A DNA stretch of 64,000 bases from Clostridia bacterium (GTDB lineage: Bacteria; Bacillota; Clostridia; Oscillospirales; Acutalibacteraceae), in NCBI GenBank assembly GCA_017513525.1, contig JAFXFC010000005.1, positions 1 through 64,000 of the forward strand, given 5' to 3'. How positions within the stretch are numbered: the first letter of the stretch is position 1; each line of letters starts with the position of its first letter. The notes beneath the pieces were generated by a model that was not told the DNA's origin, searched no databases, and was given only the letters and a program-made list of their open reading frames with translations. The position numbers and the translations under genes are program-made. This document shows positions 25,430 to 34,123 of the stretch, piece after piece.

Positions 25430-25701
25430 AATACGAGGTCAAATTTACAACACAGTTTAAAAGGGATCTGAAGCTTGCCAAAAAGCAAGGTAAAGATACA
25501 GAAAAGCTTTTCAGCATTATCGAAAAGCTGGCAAACGGTGAGACACTTGAGAAAAAATACCGTGACCACGAATTAAGCGGTAATTTTAATGGTTGCCGCG
25601 AATGTCACATTGAGCCTGACTGGTTGCTTGTGTACGAAGTAATCGATGATGTACTTGTTTTAATGCTTTACAGAATAGGCAGTCATTCCGATTTATTCTG
25701 A
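25426..25701 (+). CDS. yafQ: YafQ-family mRNA interferase toxin lacking a canonical start
   Basis: An uninterrupted 92-codon frame encodes a full-length YafQ/RelE-type toxin (TTQFKRDLKLAKKQ at the start, YRDHELSGN, RECHIEPDWLLVYE, and the C-terminal RIGSHSDLF with catalytic His and Phe). The frame contains no ATG, GTG or TTG at its 5' end; the codon at the expected start (25426) is ATA. A single G-to-A change in an ATGA overlap would give exactly this: antitoxin stop TGA becomes TAA and toxin start ATG becomes ATA. The toxin is therefore either silent or weakly translated from AUA. It is recorded as a CDS because the body is intact; pseudogene is the alternative. Confidence 0.75.
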   Translation: MKYEVKFTTQFKRDLKLAKKQGKDTEKLFSIIEKLANGETLEKKYRDHELSGNFNGCRECHIEPDWLLVYEVIDDVLVLMLYRIGSHSDLF

Positions 25702-25711
25702 CATTTAAAAA

Positions 25712-25755
25712 AATTTCTCCTGATGATTTTTTGTCATCAGGAGATTTTCTTTTAG
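25712..25755. terminator. Bidirectional terminator between toxin and glyS
   Basis: A perfect 10-bp stem CTCCTGATGA/TCATCAGGAG (25717-25726 with 25734-25743) has T-rich tails on both sides. Confidence 0.8.
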
Positions 25756-27134
25756 AATTCAAGTTTTTCTGAAATGTATGCTTCGAGTTCAGCTATGGGA
25801 AGTCTTACCTGTTCCATTGTGTCTCTGTCGCGGACTGTTACACAGCCGTCCTCTTCGGAATCGAAGTCATATGTGATACAGAAGGGGGTACCGATCTCAT
25901 CCTGTCTTCTGTAGCGCTTACCGATTGAACCTGCATCATCAAATTCGCACATAAACTTCTTCTGAAGTGAGTGGAATACCTTTTCGGCATTTTCATTCAG
26001 TTTCTTTGAAAGAGGAAGAACAGCGCACTTATAGGGAGCGAGAGCGGGATGAAAATGAAGCACAACTCTTGTGTCGTTCTTTTCTGCATCAACGATTTCC
26101 TCGTCATAAGCCTCTGTCATAACAGCAAGGAAAAGTCTTTCTACGCCGAGAGAGGGCTCAATAACATAAGGAATGTATCTTTCATTTGTTGTGGGATCAA
26201 AGTAGTCGAGTGTTTTTCCTGAGGTATTGATGTGCTGAGTAAGGTCATAGTCTGTTCTGTCAGCAACACCCCAGAGCTCGCCCCAGCCGAAGGGGAAGAG
26301 ATACTCGAAGTCCGTTGTAGCCTTTGAATAGAAGCAAAGCTCGTCTGCATCGTGGTCACGAAGACGAAGATTTTCTTCCTTCATACCGAGACTATAAAGC
26401 CAATCACGGCAGTATGCTCTCCAATAATTGAACCATTCGAGGTCTGTGCCGGGCTTACAGAAGAACTCAAGCTCCATCTGTTCAAACTCACGCACACGGA
26501 AAATGAAGTTACCGGGTGTAATTTCATTTCTGAAGGATTTACCAATCTGCGCAACACCAAAGGGAACCTTTCTTCTTGTGGTTCTCTGAATATTTGCGAA
26601 GTTAACGAAAATACCCTGTGCTGTTTCGGGACGAAGATAAAGTTCGTTCTTAGTGTCTTCCGTAACACCCTGGAAGGTCTTGAACATAAGATTAAACTGT
26701 CTTATATCCGTAAAATTGGTTTTTCCGCAATCGGGACAGGGAATATTCTTTTCTCTTATGTAGTTGGTCATTTCTTCATTTGACCAGCCTGCAACATTTG
26801 TGCCGTCAAAATCTTCAATAAGATTATCGGCTCTGTGTCTTGTCTTACATTCTTTACAGTCCATAAGAGGGTCTGAGAAACCGCCGAGATGTCCGGAGGC
26901 TACCCATGTCTGAGGATTCATAAGAATAGCTGAATCAAGTCCGACATTATAGGGATTTTCCTGTACGAATTTTTTAAGCCATGCCTTTTTTATATTATTT
27001 TTAAGTTCAACACCCAAGGGGCCGTAGTCCCAGGTGTTTGAAAGTCCGCCGTAAATTTCGCTGCCTGCGAAAACAAAGCCTCTGCCCTTGCACAGAGTTA
27101 CGATTTTTTCCATGGTTTTTTCCGTATTTTTCAT
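25752..27134 (-). CDS. glyS: Glycyl-tRNA synthetase, alpha2 (GlyQS) type
   Basis: A 460-residue class II synthetase of the single-chain homodimeric type, which charges tRNA-Gly. Visible elements are [13 protein letters not shown] (motif 1 region), [20 protein letters not shown] (motif 2), the [10 protein letters not shown] motif 3 and the C-terminal anticodon-binding domain. A Cys cluster ([16 protein letters not shown] near 92-150) is the insertion with zinc-like pairs common to this type. The ATG at 27134 has AAGGAGG upstream; the promoter is at 27165-27193. Confidence 0.95.
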   Translation of the reverse strand: MKNTEKTMEKIVTLCKGRGFVFAGSEIYGGLSNTWDYGPLGVELKNNIKKAWLKKFVQENPYNVGLDSAILMNPQTWVASGHLGGFSDPLMDCKECKTRHRADNLIEDFDGTNVAGWSNEEMTNYIREKNIPCPDCGKTNFTDIRQFNLMFKTFQGVTEDTKNELYLRPETAQGIFVNFANIQRTTRRKVPFGVAQIGKSFRNEITPGNFIFRVREFEQMELEFFCKPGTDLEWFNYWRAYCRDWLYSLGMKEENLRLRDHDADELCFYSKATTDFEYLFPFGWGELWGVADRTDYDLTQHINTSGKTLDYFDPTTNERYIPYVIEPSLGVERLFLAVMTEAYDEEIVDAEKNDTRVVLHFHPALAPYKCAVLPLSKKLNENAEKVFHSLQKKFMCEFDDAGSIGKRYRRQDEIGTPFCITYDFDSEEDGCVTVRDRDTMEQVRLPIAELEAYISEKLEF

Positions 27135-27164
27135 AAACAAGCCTCCTTGCATTTACAAAAGTTA

Positions 27165-27193
27165 ATTTTACCAAATTCTTTTTATTAAGTCAA
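27165..27193 (-). promoter_or_regulatory. Promoter of glyS
   Basis: Minus-strand TTGACT (27188-27193), 17-bp spacer, TAAAAT (27165-27170), 31 bp before the glyS start. No T-box leader is present here, unlike many clostridial glyS genes. Confidence 0.6.
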
Positions 27194-27215
27194 GAATATT
27201 GATTTGTATATTTAA

Positions 27216-28256
27216 TCACGGCACGAAAATAAATTCCGTTTCCCATGCGGGAATGCCTTTATAATGACGCATATAAATTTTATAATGCGGATTTATTCCA
27301 AGAACTTTAAGAGGAAGTGTAAAATAATCCTCGCTTCTGTGATAACAGGAAATGAACATCAAAGGAGAAAATTCTTTTATTGTGTCTTTGGCTCCCCGGA
27401 GGGCTTTCAGTTCATTACCCTCAACATCAAATTTTATGATAAGCTTGTCATTTTTAAGGGTTGTTTTTTCTTTTTTTATAATGGTATCAATACTTACCGC
27501 TTCAACCTGTGTTTTGCCTTTATCGCTTTCATGTGCTCCCCTGCCTTTTCCTGTATCAAAAAACACTGTATTGTCACTGTCACTTATAAGTGCATTTATA
27601 AGGGTTATATCTGAAAGATGGGATGTATTTTCGGTGAGTTTCCTGAAATTTCTTTTATCCGGCTCAACTGCTATAATTTTACTGTATTTATGTTTTTTAG
27701 TGAATTCAAGAACTGTATCTCCGTTATAAGCACCGAGATCAAGATAAACACATTTTTCGGGAATATCAGCTATATCGTTATTATCGGCCTCACACTCAAA
27801 AAGCAGGTTTATTTTTCCCGTAAGCTTGAATTCAATCAGATTATCAAGGGTTTTAACGGATATATCATCAGAAAGTGCGCTCCTTACCTTCTGCAGCTCT
27901 TCTTTATGGCAGTTATAAAAGTCGGTATTAAAAATATTATCTCCGTAAACGGGAACATCGGGAGCTAAGATCTCGTTTTCCTCTGAAATCTTACGCACAT
28001 TTTCGAGCACTTCAGCTCTCCCTGAGCCGAAGCACATGAGCACCAGCATATCGGGGAATTCTCTTTTACAGGTTTCGTAATCCGTCACCTTTATCCCTCT
28101 GAAAAAACGCTCACGCACAAAGGCGGCACTTGAAAAAATACCGCTGATTTTTATATTTTCTCTTTCGAGAATATCAATTACCCTGTCTGCCCCGTTTCCC
28201 GTACCGTAAAGGACTATAGGACGGGAGTCGGATTTAAGTCTTGTCCATATATCCAT
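27216..28256 (-). CDS. FkbM-family methyltransferase
   Basis: A 346-residue protein. Residues 10-110 form a small nucleotide-binding-like domain (VLYGTGNGADRVIDIL), and residues 170-346 form an SAM-dependent FkbM domain with motif I in YLDLGAYNGDTVLEF, the acidic residue in AVEPD and the KFDVEGNELKAL block. FkbM enzymes O-methylate sugars or small molecules; the substrate is unknown. The start is uncertain: ATG at 28256, or an in-frame GTG five codons upstream (28271). It appears to be a single gene ahead of glyS. Confidence 0.8.
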   Translation of the reverse strand: MDIWTRLKSDSRPIVLYGTGNGADRVIDILERENIKISGIFSSAAFVRERFFRGIKVTDYETCKREFPDMLVLMCFGSGRAEVLENVRKISEENEILAPDVPVYGDNIFNTDFYNCHKEELQKVRSALSDDISVKTLDNLIEFKLTGKINLLFECEADNNDIADIPEKCVYLDLGAYNGDTVLEFTKKHKYSKIIAVEPDKRNFRKLTENTSHLSDITLINALISDSDNTVFFDTGKGRGAHESDKGKTQVEAVSIDTIIKKEKTTLKNDKLIIKFDVEGNELKALRGAKDTIKEFSPLMFISCYHRSEDYFTLPLKVLGINPHYKIYMRHYKGIPAWETEFIFVP

Positions 28257-28295
28257 AAATTCTGCCTGCACATATTATGCTTTCTTTTATATAAT

Positions 28296-28332
28296 AATAA
28301 AAAGGCCCAGCTAATGCCGGGCTTTTTTTTAA
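28296..28332 (-). terminator. Terminator after the micropeptide genes
   Basis: A 7-bp stem with one mismatch (GCCCAGC at 28307 with GCCGGGC ending 28324) has T-rich tails on both strands. On the minus strand it lies between the micropeptide genes and the FkbM gene. Confidence 0.6.
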
Positions 28333-28352
28333 GAATATTTATTCTTTAGGAA

Positions 28353-28457
28353 TTACATCTCGTCAACATCAGCAAGGAATTCCTTCATCTTTTCGATAAC
28401 ACTCTTGATGAAACCAACGATATCATCGATAATCTTCTGAAGCTTTTCAAAATCCAT
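28353..28457 (-). CDS. 34-residue amphipathic micropeptide
   Basis: A small gene starting MDFEKLQKIIDD and ending in an acidic FLADVDEM. Hydrophobic residues recur every 3-4 positions over nearly the full length, so it should form one amphipathic helix. Support for translation is a strong AAGAGGTG eight bases before the ATG at 28457, its position directly downstream of a second peptide gene of the same style, and a promoter and terminator bracketing both. It has no signal peptide or double-glycine leader. Possible roles, all inferred, are a leaderless bacteriocin, a phenol-soluble-modulin-like peptide or a membrane-protein regulator. Confidence 0.7.
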   Translation of the reverse strand: MDFEKLQKIIDDIVGFIKSVIEKMKEFLADVDEM

Positions 28458-28505
28458 TATTGGCACCTCTTTTCAAAAAAATCTTACAATTAATCTGAAA
28501 TTAAA

Positions 28506-28634
28506 TTATTCAGTAACATCTTCTTCTGCTCCGAGATCTAAGCCTTCAAGCCAAGCAGAAATGTTAGCGAACATAGCAAGGAGTTCCTTGAACCATTTAC
28601 CGAGTAATTCTACCCATGCTGCTACCTTATCCAT
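28506..28634 (-). CDS. 42-residue Trp-rich amphipathic micropeptide
   Basis: A small gene beginning MDKVAAWVELLGKWFKELL and ending with an acidic tail GAEEDVTE. Three Trp residues and regularly spaced Leu/Phe define an amphipathic helix of about 30 residues. GTGAGG lies 8 bp before the ATG at 28634 and a good promoter lies at 28695-28723. It shares with the downstream peptide the MD start, the central FKELL/MKEFL-type helix and the acidic end, suggesting a two-peptide system. No family recognised. Confidence 0.7.
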   Translation of the reverse strand: MDKVAAWVELLGKWFKELLAMFANISAWLEGLDLGAEEDVTE

Positions 28635-28694
28635 TAAGTACGCCTCACTTTCATAGTAAATTTATAAGTATCCGTTAGGATTCCTTACAAGGAT

Positions 28695-28723
28695 ATATTA
28701 CCAAAAGATTAACGGATTTGCAA
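28695..28723 (-). promoter_or_regulatory. Promoter of the micropeptide pair
   Basis: Minus-strand TTGCAA (28718-28723), 17-bp spacer, TAATAT (28695-28700). A CCGTTA/TAACGG inverted repeat spans the promoter (outer half near 28711-28716, other half near 28673-28678), a possible operator. Between 28735 and 28920 nothing gene-like is seen. Confidence 0.6.
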
Positions 28724-28924
28724 GAGTTTTTTTGTTGTTAATCATAATATTTACACTTATAACAAATTCTTGCAAACTTTCAGTGCAAAATAAGCAGATT
28801 TTTGATTAAAACACAAATTCAAGCCTTTTATCTCACTTAAAATCGCTTGCTTTCCTTTAATTTGTGAACAAATTGTTTCTGAAAAATAAAAATTCGCAAT
28901 ATTTTTGAAAACTATGAAATAAAT

Positions 28925-29797
28925 TTAAACATTTTCCTTATATACGGAAATGAGAATTTCTTCCTCTTCCGCTGTGAGCTTCTTAAAGGGCTTTCTGCAG
29001 GTTCCGAGGTCTACACCGAGATACTTGCAAAGAACCTTTTCAGAGGGCATAACACCGAACTTGCAAAGTACCTCTATAATATTGTTAGCCTTTCTCTGTT
29101 CAGCGAAAGCTTCAGCGAGTTTGTTTTCTCTGAAGAGCTTTTCAATCTTAATAAACTTTTCTGCCATGAAGTTATAAGTGCTTCCGATACCGCCGTCTGC
29201 ACCTGCTGCAAGACCTGAAATAAACATTTCATCAAAGCCGTTGAAAACTACTGCATCCTCGCGGAAAGCCTTAAGTCTTTCAAGCATAAAGAAGTCTGAG
29301 CTTGTGTGCTTGACACCGATAAAGCGCTTATCGGAGAGGAAATCTCTGAAATTATCCGTGCTGAGCTTTGCACCGCCTGCAGCGACAAAGTTATAAATAA
29401 TTACGGGAACACCGACATCTGCAATATCAAAATAGTAATTTCTTATTTCATCATATGAAAAACCGTAATAGAAGGGCGGCACACTGCTTACCGCATCAAC
29501 GCCTGTTTCCTTTGCATGGCGTGCAAGATCAAGTGCATGGTCTTCACCGACACAGCCGATATGAGCGATAATATTAGCTTCTTTATTTGTTTCCTCAACT
29601 ACTGTTTCAAGGATATTCTTTCTTTCATCAGAGGAAAGAAGGAACGCCTCTGAGGTTGATCCGCCTACATAGAAGCCTGAAACACCTTTATCAAGATTGA
29701 AACGGACAAGCTTTTTAAGAGCCTTATAATCCACACTGCCGTCTGCAGCAAAGGGAGTAAGAAGAGCGGTAAAAACGCCGCCAAGTTTTTCTGCCAT
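28925..29797 (-). CDS. nanA: N-acetylneuraminate lyase
   Basis: A 290-residue class I aldolase of the DapA/NanA superfamily. The motif GGSTSEAFLL, the Schiff-base Lys in GVKHTSSDFFMLER and the Tyr in IIYNFVAA match sialic acid lyases rather than dihydrodipicolinate synthase; a bona fide dapA exists at 49318. The enzyme splits N-acetylneuraminate into ManNAc and pyruvate, fitting the AGE epimerase upstream in the window. It has its own promoter (29830-29857), divergent from ychF. Confidence 0.88.
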   Translation of the reverse strand: MAEKLGGVFTALLTPFAADGSVDYKALKKLVRFNLDKGVSGFYVGGSTSEAFLLSSDERKNILETVVEETNKEANIIAHIGCVGEDHALDLARHAKETGVDAVSSVPPFYYGFSYDEIRNYYFDIADVGVPVIIYNFVAAGGAKLSTDNFRDFLSDKRFIGVKHTSSDFFMLERLKAFREDAVVFNGFDEMFISGLAAGADGGIGSTYNFMAEKFIKIEKLFRENKLAEAFAEQRKANNIIEVLCKFGVMPSEKVLCKYLGVDLGTCRKPFKKLTAEEEEILISVYKENV

Positions 29798-29829
29798 ATT
29801 AATTACCTCACTATTATTTATTTAATAAA

Positions 29830-29857
29830 ATTATAACAGAAATCATATAAATGTCAA
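29830..29857 (-). promoter_or_regulatory. Promoter of nanA
   Basis: Minus-strand TTGACA (29852-29857), 16-bp spacer, TATAAT (29830-29835), both perfect hexamers. Confidence 0.7.
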
Positions 29858-29868
29858 CTTGAATTTAG

Positions 29869-29897
29869 TTGCAAAGGAAGAAAATGTATGTTAATAT
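29869..29897 (+). promoter_or_regulatory. Promoter of ychF
   Basis: TTGCAA (29869-29874), 17-bp spacer, TAATAT (29892-29897), 33 bp upstream of the ychF ATG. Confidence 0.55.
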
Positions 29898-29930
29898 AAG
29901 ATGTATTTTAATAAGAAGAGGTAAAAAAAA

Positions 29931-31025
29931 ATGAAACTCGGTATTGTCGGTTTACCAAACGTAGGAAAAAGTACACTGTTCAACGCACTTACAAATGCAG
30001 GCGCACAGGCTGCAAACTATGCCTTCTGCACAATAGAACCCAATGTAGGTGTTGTTGCAGTTCCCGATTACAGAATAGATGCCTTAGCCGAAATGTATTC
30101 CCCCGATAAAATAACTCCCGCAACTATAGAATTCGTTGATATTGCAGGGCTTGTTAAGGGTGCATCAAAGGGCGAAGGACTCGGAAACAAGTTCCTTTCT
30201 CACATAAGAGAGGTCGATGCAATAATTCATGTTGTACGCTGTTTTGAAAACGATGATATTATGCACGTTGACGGCGGTGTTGACCCCATTAGAGATATTG
30301 AAACCATAAATCTTGAGCTTATTTTATCCGACACGGAAGTGCTTCAGAGAAGAATAGACCGTGACACAAAGGCTATGAAGGGTGATAAATCCTTAGCAGG
30401 TGATGTTCAGTTCTTTAATTACCTTAAAGAGCAGCTCGATAATGCAGTAAATGCCCGAGCAGTTGAAATGACTGATGATCAGAAAGAGCTTATGTCTACT
30501 GTTGCTCTTCTTTCCTCAAAGCCTGTAATATATGCGTGTAACATGAGCGAAGAGGACTTCGCAGGCGATCTTTCTGCAAACAAGTATTTTACAAAGGTCA
30601 AGGAAATTGCCGAAGCTGAGGGCAGTGAGGTGCTTCCCATCTGCGCAGAGCTTGAAGCACAAATAGCAGAGCTTTCAAAGGAAGAAAAAGAGATGTTCCT
30701 GTCAGAGCTCGGCATTGAAAAGGGCGGTCTTGATATGCTCATTCAAAAGAGCTATGACCTTTTAGGTCTTATGTCTTATCTTACTGCAGGAAAGCCCGAG
30801 GTAAGAGCATGGACCATCAAAAAAGGAACAAAGGCTCCTCAGGCTGCAGGTAAAATTCACTCCGACTTTGAAAGAGGCTTTATCCGTGCAGAGGTTATTT
30901 CATTTGATGAATTAATGGCTAACGGCTCTATGGCTGCTGCAAAGGAAAAAGGCCTCGTAAGAAGTGAAGGAAAGGAATATGTGATGCAGGACGGCGATAT
31001 CGTTCTCTTCAGATTTAATGTTTAA
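29931..31025 (+). CDS. ychF: Ribosome-binding ATPase YchF/OLA1
   Basis: A 364-residue Obg-family P-loop protein. G1 is GLPNVGKS (residues 7-14), the switch II region is DIAGLVKGASKGEGLGN with the family's hydrophobic replacement of the catalytic Gln, and a C-terminal TGS domain (about 280-364) ends in GDIVLFRFNV. YchF binds ribosomes and prefers ATP; it affects translation and stress responses. Length and sequence are typical. The IscU-like gene follows 2 bp after the stop. Confidence 0.95.
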   Translation: MKLGIVGLPNVGKSTLFNALTNAGAQAANYAFCTIEPNVGVVAVPDYRIDALAEMYSPDKITPATIEFVDIAGLVKGASKGEGLGNKFLSHIREVDAIIHVVRCFENDDIMHVDGGVDPIRDIETINLELILSDTEVLQRRIDRDTKAMKGDKSLAGDVQFFNYLKEQLDNAVNARAVEMTDDQKELMSTVALLSSKPVIYACNMSEEDFAGDLSANKYFTKVKEIAEAEGSEVLPICAELEAQIAELSKEEKEMFLSELGIEKGGLDMLIQKSYDLLGLMSYLTAGKPEVRAWTIKKGTKAPQAAGKIHSDFERGFIRAEVISFDELMANGSMAAAKEKGLVRSEGKEYVMQDGDIVLFRFNV

Positions 31026-31027
31026 TT

Positions 31028-31378
31028 ATGAATGATACAGGAATCGGAAAAATATCTCCCGGAGACACCGAGGAATTTATTGAAGTGAGTGTAAAATTCA
31101 CAGACGATGAAGTAAGTGAAGCAAATTTCATCTGCTCTGATGATGAAGTGCTTACCGACTGCGGAGAAACTATATGCCGTATGATAAAATATCACACGGC
31201 AGAAGATATCATGCAGGTTACAAATAATGTTGTTTTCTATAACACAAAGAACAAAATACCGCGAGAAAAGCTGTATCTCGGAGCGATGGCCGTTATGGCA
31301 GCAAAAAGAGCAGTAGCCGACTGGGGCAGAAAAAACGGTAAAGAGTTTTCCAATCACAGCGGTTGCAGCTGCTATTAA
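31028..31378 (+). CDS. Divergent IscU/NifU-like protein
   Basis: A 116-residue protein whose pattern recalls iron-sulfur scaffold proteins: a beta-strand region followed by a Cys (NFICSDDEVLTDCGETICRM), then a helix and an MAVMAAKRAVADW helix corresponding to the C-terminal Cys/Ala helix of IscU. Cys residues occur near 38, 48, 53 and at the very C-terminus (CSCY), but spacing differs from canonical IscU. It is translationally close to ychF. Function unproven; it may be a scaffold-like relative that does not assemble clusters. Confidence 0.45.
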   Translation: MNDTGIGKISPGDTEEFIEVSVKFTDDEVSEANFICSDDEVLTDCGETICRMIKYHTAEDIMQVTNNVVFYNTKNKIPREKLYLGAMAVMAAKRAVADWGRKNGKEFSNHSGCSCY

Positions 31379-31387
31379 AACATATAA

Positions 31388-31421
31388 ACTCAGGCTTACA
31401 CAGGTAAGGCTGAGTTTTTTT
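31388..31421 (+). terminator. Terminator after the ychF operon
   Basis: An 11-12-bp stem with one mismatch (31388-31399 with 31404-31415) followed by a T-run to 31421. Confidence 0.75.
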
Positions 31422-31482
31422 ACTTGAAAAATTCAAATTAAATTGATATATTAATTTTAAGAAAACATTCGGGAGGTTATCT

Positions 31483-32508
31483 ATGCAAATTTTACATTCA
31501 AAATTTACAGAATTTAATGCTCTTAAAAACACAGTTCCGTCAATGGTTTTTGACCCCGAAAAAGAAACTCTTGAAGTCTGGCAGGAAAAAGCGGGCAAAA
31601 AATTAGAAGAACTGCTTGGACTTCCTCATAAAAAATGCAATGCTCTTTTTGAAAAGGAGCATGAAAAAGAACTGGAAAACTGCACGGAAATCCGCTTTAC
31701 ATATCAGAGTGAAGAGGGAGAATTTGTCCCTGCCGTAATGTGGATTCCGAAAAATTGCAGCAAGGAAAAGCCTCCCGTAATGATATGCTTACAGGGACAC
31801 TCTACAGGTATGCATATATCAATGGGCAGAGTGAAATTTGACGGTGATGAAGAGAGTGTTTCTTCAGGTGACAGAGATTTTGCGGTACAGTGTATAAAGC
31901 ACGGCATTGCCGCAATTTCCGTTGAGCAGAGATGCTTCGGTGAAAGGGGCGGAAATCCTGATCCCGACTGTTATACCGCTTCCATGGCCGCGATACTTTC
32001 GGGCAGAACCATCATCGGCGGAAGAGTATGGGATGTTATGAGTCTTATTGATGTACTCGAAAGTGAATTCTCTGAAATTCTTGATACAGATAAAATATAC
32101 TGCATGGGAAATTCGGGCGGCGGCACTGCTACATTTTATGCCACGGCGTTAGAAAAGCGCATAAAGGCGTCTATACCCTCGTGTGCATTTGCTACTTTCT
32201 ACGGCTCAATCGGAACTCTCCGCCACTGTGCCTGCAATTATGTACCCTCAATCAGCAAATATTTTGATATGGCTGAAATAGCAGGACTTATAGCTCCCCG
32301 TCCTATTGTTATAGTTTCAGGTAAAGAAGATAAAATATTCCCCCTTGAAACTGCAGAACACGAATTCGAGAGACTTAAAAGTATATATTATAAAAACTGT
32401 GAAAAACCCGACAACTGTGTGCATGTAAAGGGTGAGGGCGGTCACAGATTTTATGCTAAAGACTCGTGGCAAGAATTTAACAGATTACTAAAGGAGAATA
32501 ATGTATGA
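31483..32508 (+). CDS. Alpha/beta hydrolase (acetyl-esterase/dienelactone-hydrolase type)
   Basis: A 341-residue alpha/beta-hydrolase without signal peptide. The N-terminal 85 residues form a helical cap-like region; the core has the nucleophile Ser in GNSGGG, an Asp in SGKEDKIFP and the His in GEGGHRFY. The order resembles the Abhydrolase_7/CE7-like acetyl esterases that deacetylate sugars in the cytoplasm. A GPH symporter overlaps its stop by 4 bp, so it likely processes the imported substrate. GGGAGG precedes the ATG. Confidence 0.8.
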   Translation: MQILHSKFTEFNALKNTVPSMVFDPEKETLEVWQEKAGKKLEELLGLPHKKCNALFEKEHEKELENCTEIRFTYQSEEGEFVPAVMWIPKNCSKEKPPVMICLQGHSTGMHISMGRVKFDGDEESVSSGDRDFAVQCIKHGIAAISVEQRCFGERGGNPDPDCYTASMAAILSGRTIIGGRVWDVMSLIDVLESEFSEILDTDKIYCMGNSGGGTATFYATALEKRIKASIPSCAFATFYGSIGTLRHCACNYVPSISKYFDMAEIAGLIAPRPIVIVSGKEDKIFPLETAEHEFERLKSIYYKNCEKPDNCVHVKGEGGHRFYAKDSWQEFNRLLKENNV

Positions 32509-33947
32509 ATAAGCTCCAAGAAAAATTTCAGGCAATAAAGAATAATCCTGAATTCACCTTAAAAGAGCTTCTGGGCTTTGCATCGGGTTCATTCGGCAAC
32601 TCCATGGGGCAGGACTGTGTAAGTACATATACCGATCAGTTTTTCTATGACTACATGGGTCTTAATTCTGCTCAGAACCTCACATTAAAATCCGTAACAA
32701 AGGGCGTAAATATTGTATCAGCTCCTCTTATCGGACTTCTTCTGGATAACCGAAGTAATGCAAAAAGATTTATGGCTATGTCAGCAATTCCGCTTACTGT
32801 AGCCTCCGTTCTGATTTTCTATGTTCCAACAGGCTCTATAACCTTCCGTCTTATATGGTCATTCCTTTTCTATCTGCTTTTCAATGTTGCAGATACCTTC
32901 TATGATATATCACTTCTTACAATGTCATCAAGAATGACTGCCACACCGGGTCCGAGAAAAACATTTTATACTGTTGCTCAGTTCGCTTCAACTCTCGGTT
33001 CAACTCTTCCCGGCGGACTTGTTCCCTTTATAATTGATCTGCAAAAAGGGAGCTATAATTCCGAAAAATGGGCATTTTTCGTTGTAGCCCTTATCTTCGG
33101 TATTTTAGGTCTTATCACAATGATTATTCCGTGTCTGACACTTAAAGAAAGACTCGCACTTACTCCTCAGATCAAAGAAAAGAAGGCATCGGTTGACCTT
33201 AAGGTTGTTCTTCTCAACAGACCGCTTCTTCTGTTATCCCTCAGCCAGATAATCGACTCCGTAAGACAGGTATGCTACTATGCACTTCCCTTCTTCTATA
33301 AGCAGACCATGAATAACTACAGCATGAAAACCGTTGTTGAGGTCTGCTCCTCAGCACTTTCCTATATAGGTCTTGCTTCCGTTCCCATTATCGGTAAAAA
33401 GCTCAGCTCCCGTGACATGGTGTCATATGGCTATCTTCTTACAGGTATGTGTTATACTCTTTTATCTGTATTCGGATATAAAAATAAGTTTATCGTGGGA
33501 TTTCTGATAGCAATAGGCGGCTTCCCGAATGCAGGTATGAGTGCCGCAAGAAGAGTGCTTCTTGCAGACAGTGCCGACTATATGGAATGGAAGAGCTACA
33601 AAAAGCTCGGCATTTCCGTAAGAAACGAAGGCATGATATTCTCCTTCAATACCATGTGCAGCCGCATTTCAAGCCTTTGGAAGGATCTTATGATAGATAT
33701 AGGACTTTCCATTATAGGCTATAAGAGTGCCACCATAGATGCAAACGGTAACAGCGTTGAAGCAGTACAGACTCCCGAAACGCTTAAAGGCATATTCTAT
33801 CTCGTAATCATTCCCGGAATAATAGGCAATCTCCTTCCCGGTCTTATAATGAGATTTGATAATTTCGACGGCAAGAGAAAAGAACAGATACTCGCCGAAT
33901 TAAATGAAATCAGAGAAAACCGACTTGCAACAGCAAATGAAAATTAA
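32505..33947 (+). CDS. GPH-family sugar:cation symporter (second copy)
   Basis: A 480-residue 12-helix transporter of the MFS/GPH type, with the D-rich cytoplasmic loop after TM2 and LSSRD after TM8 characteristic of the family. It is distinct from the copy at 2588 and shares with it the pairing to an esterase, though here the hydrolase is cytoplasmic and there it is secreted. Start ATG overlaps the hydrolase stop (ATGA) after AAAGGAG. Substrate unknown. Confidence 0.83.
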   Translation: MNKLQEKFQAIKNNPEFTLKELLGFASGSFGNSMGQDCVSTYTDQFFYDYMGLNSAQNLTLKSVTKGVNIVSAPLIGLLLDNRSNAKRFMAMSAIPLTVASVLIFYVPTGSITFRLIWSFLFYLLFNVADTFYDISLLTMSSRMTATPGPRKTFYTVAQFASTLGSTLPGGLVPFIIDLQKGSYNSEKWAFFVVALIFGILGLITMIIPCLTLKERLALTPQIKEKKASVDLKVVLLNRPLLLLSLSQIIDSVRQVCYYALPFFYKQTMNNYSMKTVVEVCSSALSYIGLASVPIIGKKLSSRDMVSYGYLLTGMCYTLLSVFGYKNKFIVGFLIAIGGFPNAGMSAARRVLLADSADYMEWKSYKKLGISVRNEGMIFSFNTMCSRISSLWKDLMIDIGLSIIGYKSATIDANGNSVEAVQTPETLKGIFYLVIIPGIIGNLLPGLIMRFDNFDGKRKEQILAELNEIRENRLATANEN

Positions 33948-33965
33948 TACCTTTATAAAAATCAA

Positions 33966-34003
33966 GGTCTCAAGCCTACTTATGTAAGCTTGGGACCATT
34001 TTT
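33966..34003 (+). terminator. Terminator after the hydrolase-symporter operon
   Basis: A 10-bp stem with one G-T pair (33966-33975 with 33988-33997) followed by ATTTTT. A second GTAGGG/CCCTAC hairpin without a tail lies at 34052-34074. Confidence 0.75.
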
Positions 34004-34123
34004 ATTCTATATAAAAATCTTAATTTAACGCAGGAAGTTGCCCTTACTTTTGTAGGGAAGGGGTTCTCCCCTACGATAAGAAAGTACCTCTTGGCATGTA
34101 TCAGATAAAATATGGTTTAATTT

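Noticed and set aside
28925..29797. Second dihydrodipicolinate synthase
   Set aside because: The active-site surroundings (GGSTSEAF, TSSDFFMLER) fit sialic acid lyase; the real dapA is in the lysine operon.
34029..34080. GTAGGG/CCCTAC hairpin after the second symporter gene as an extra terminator or small RNA
   Set aside because: It lacks a T tail and a promoter; it is probably a repeat remnant.
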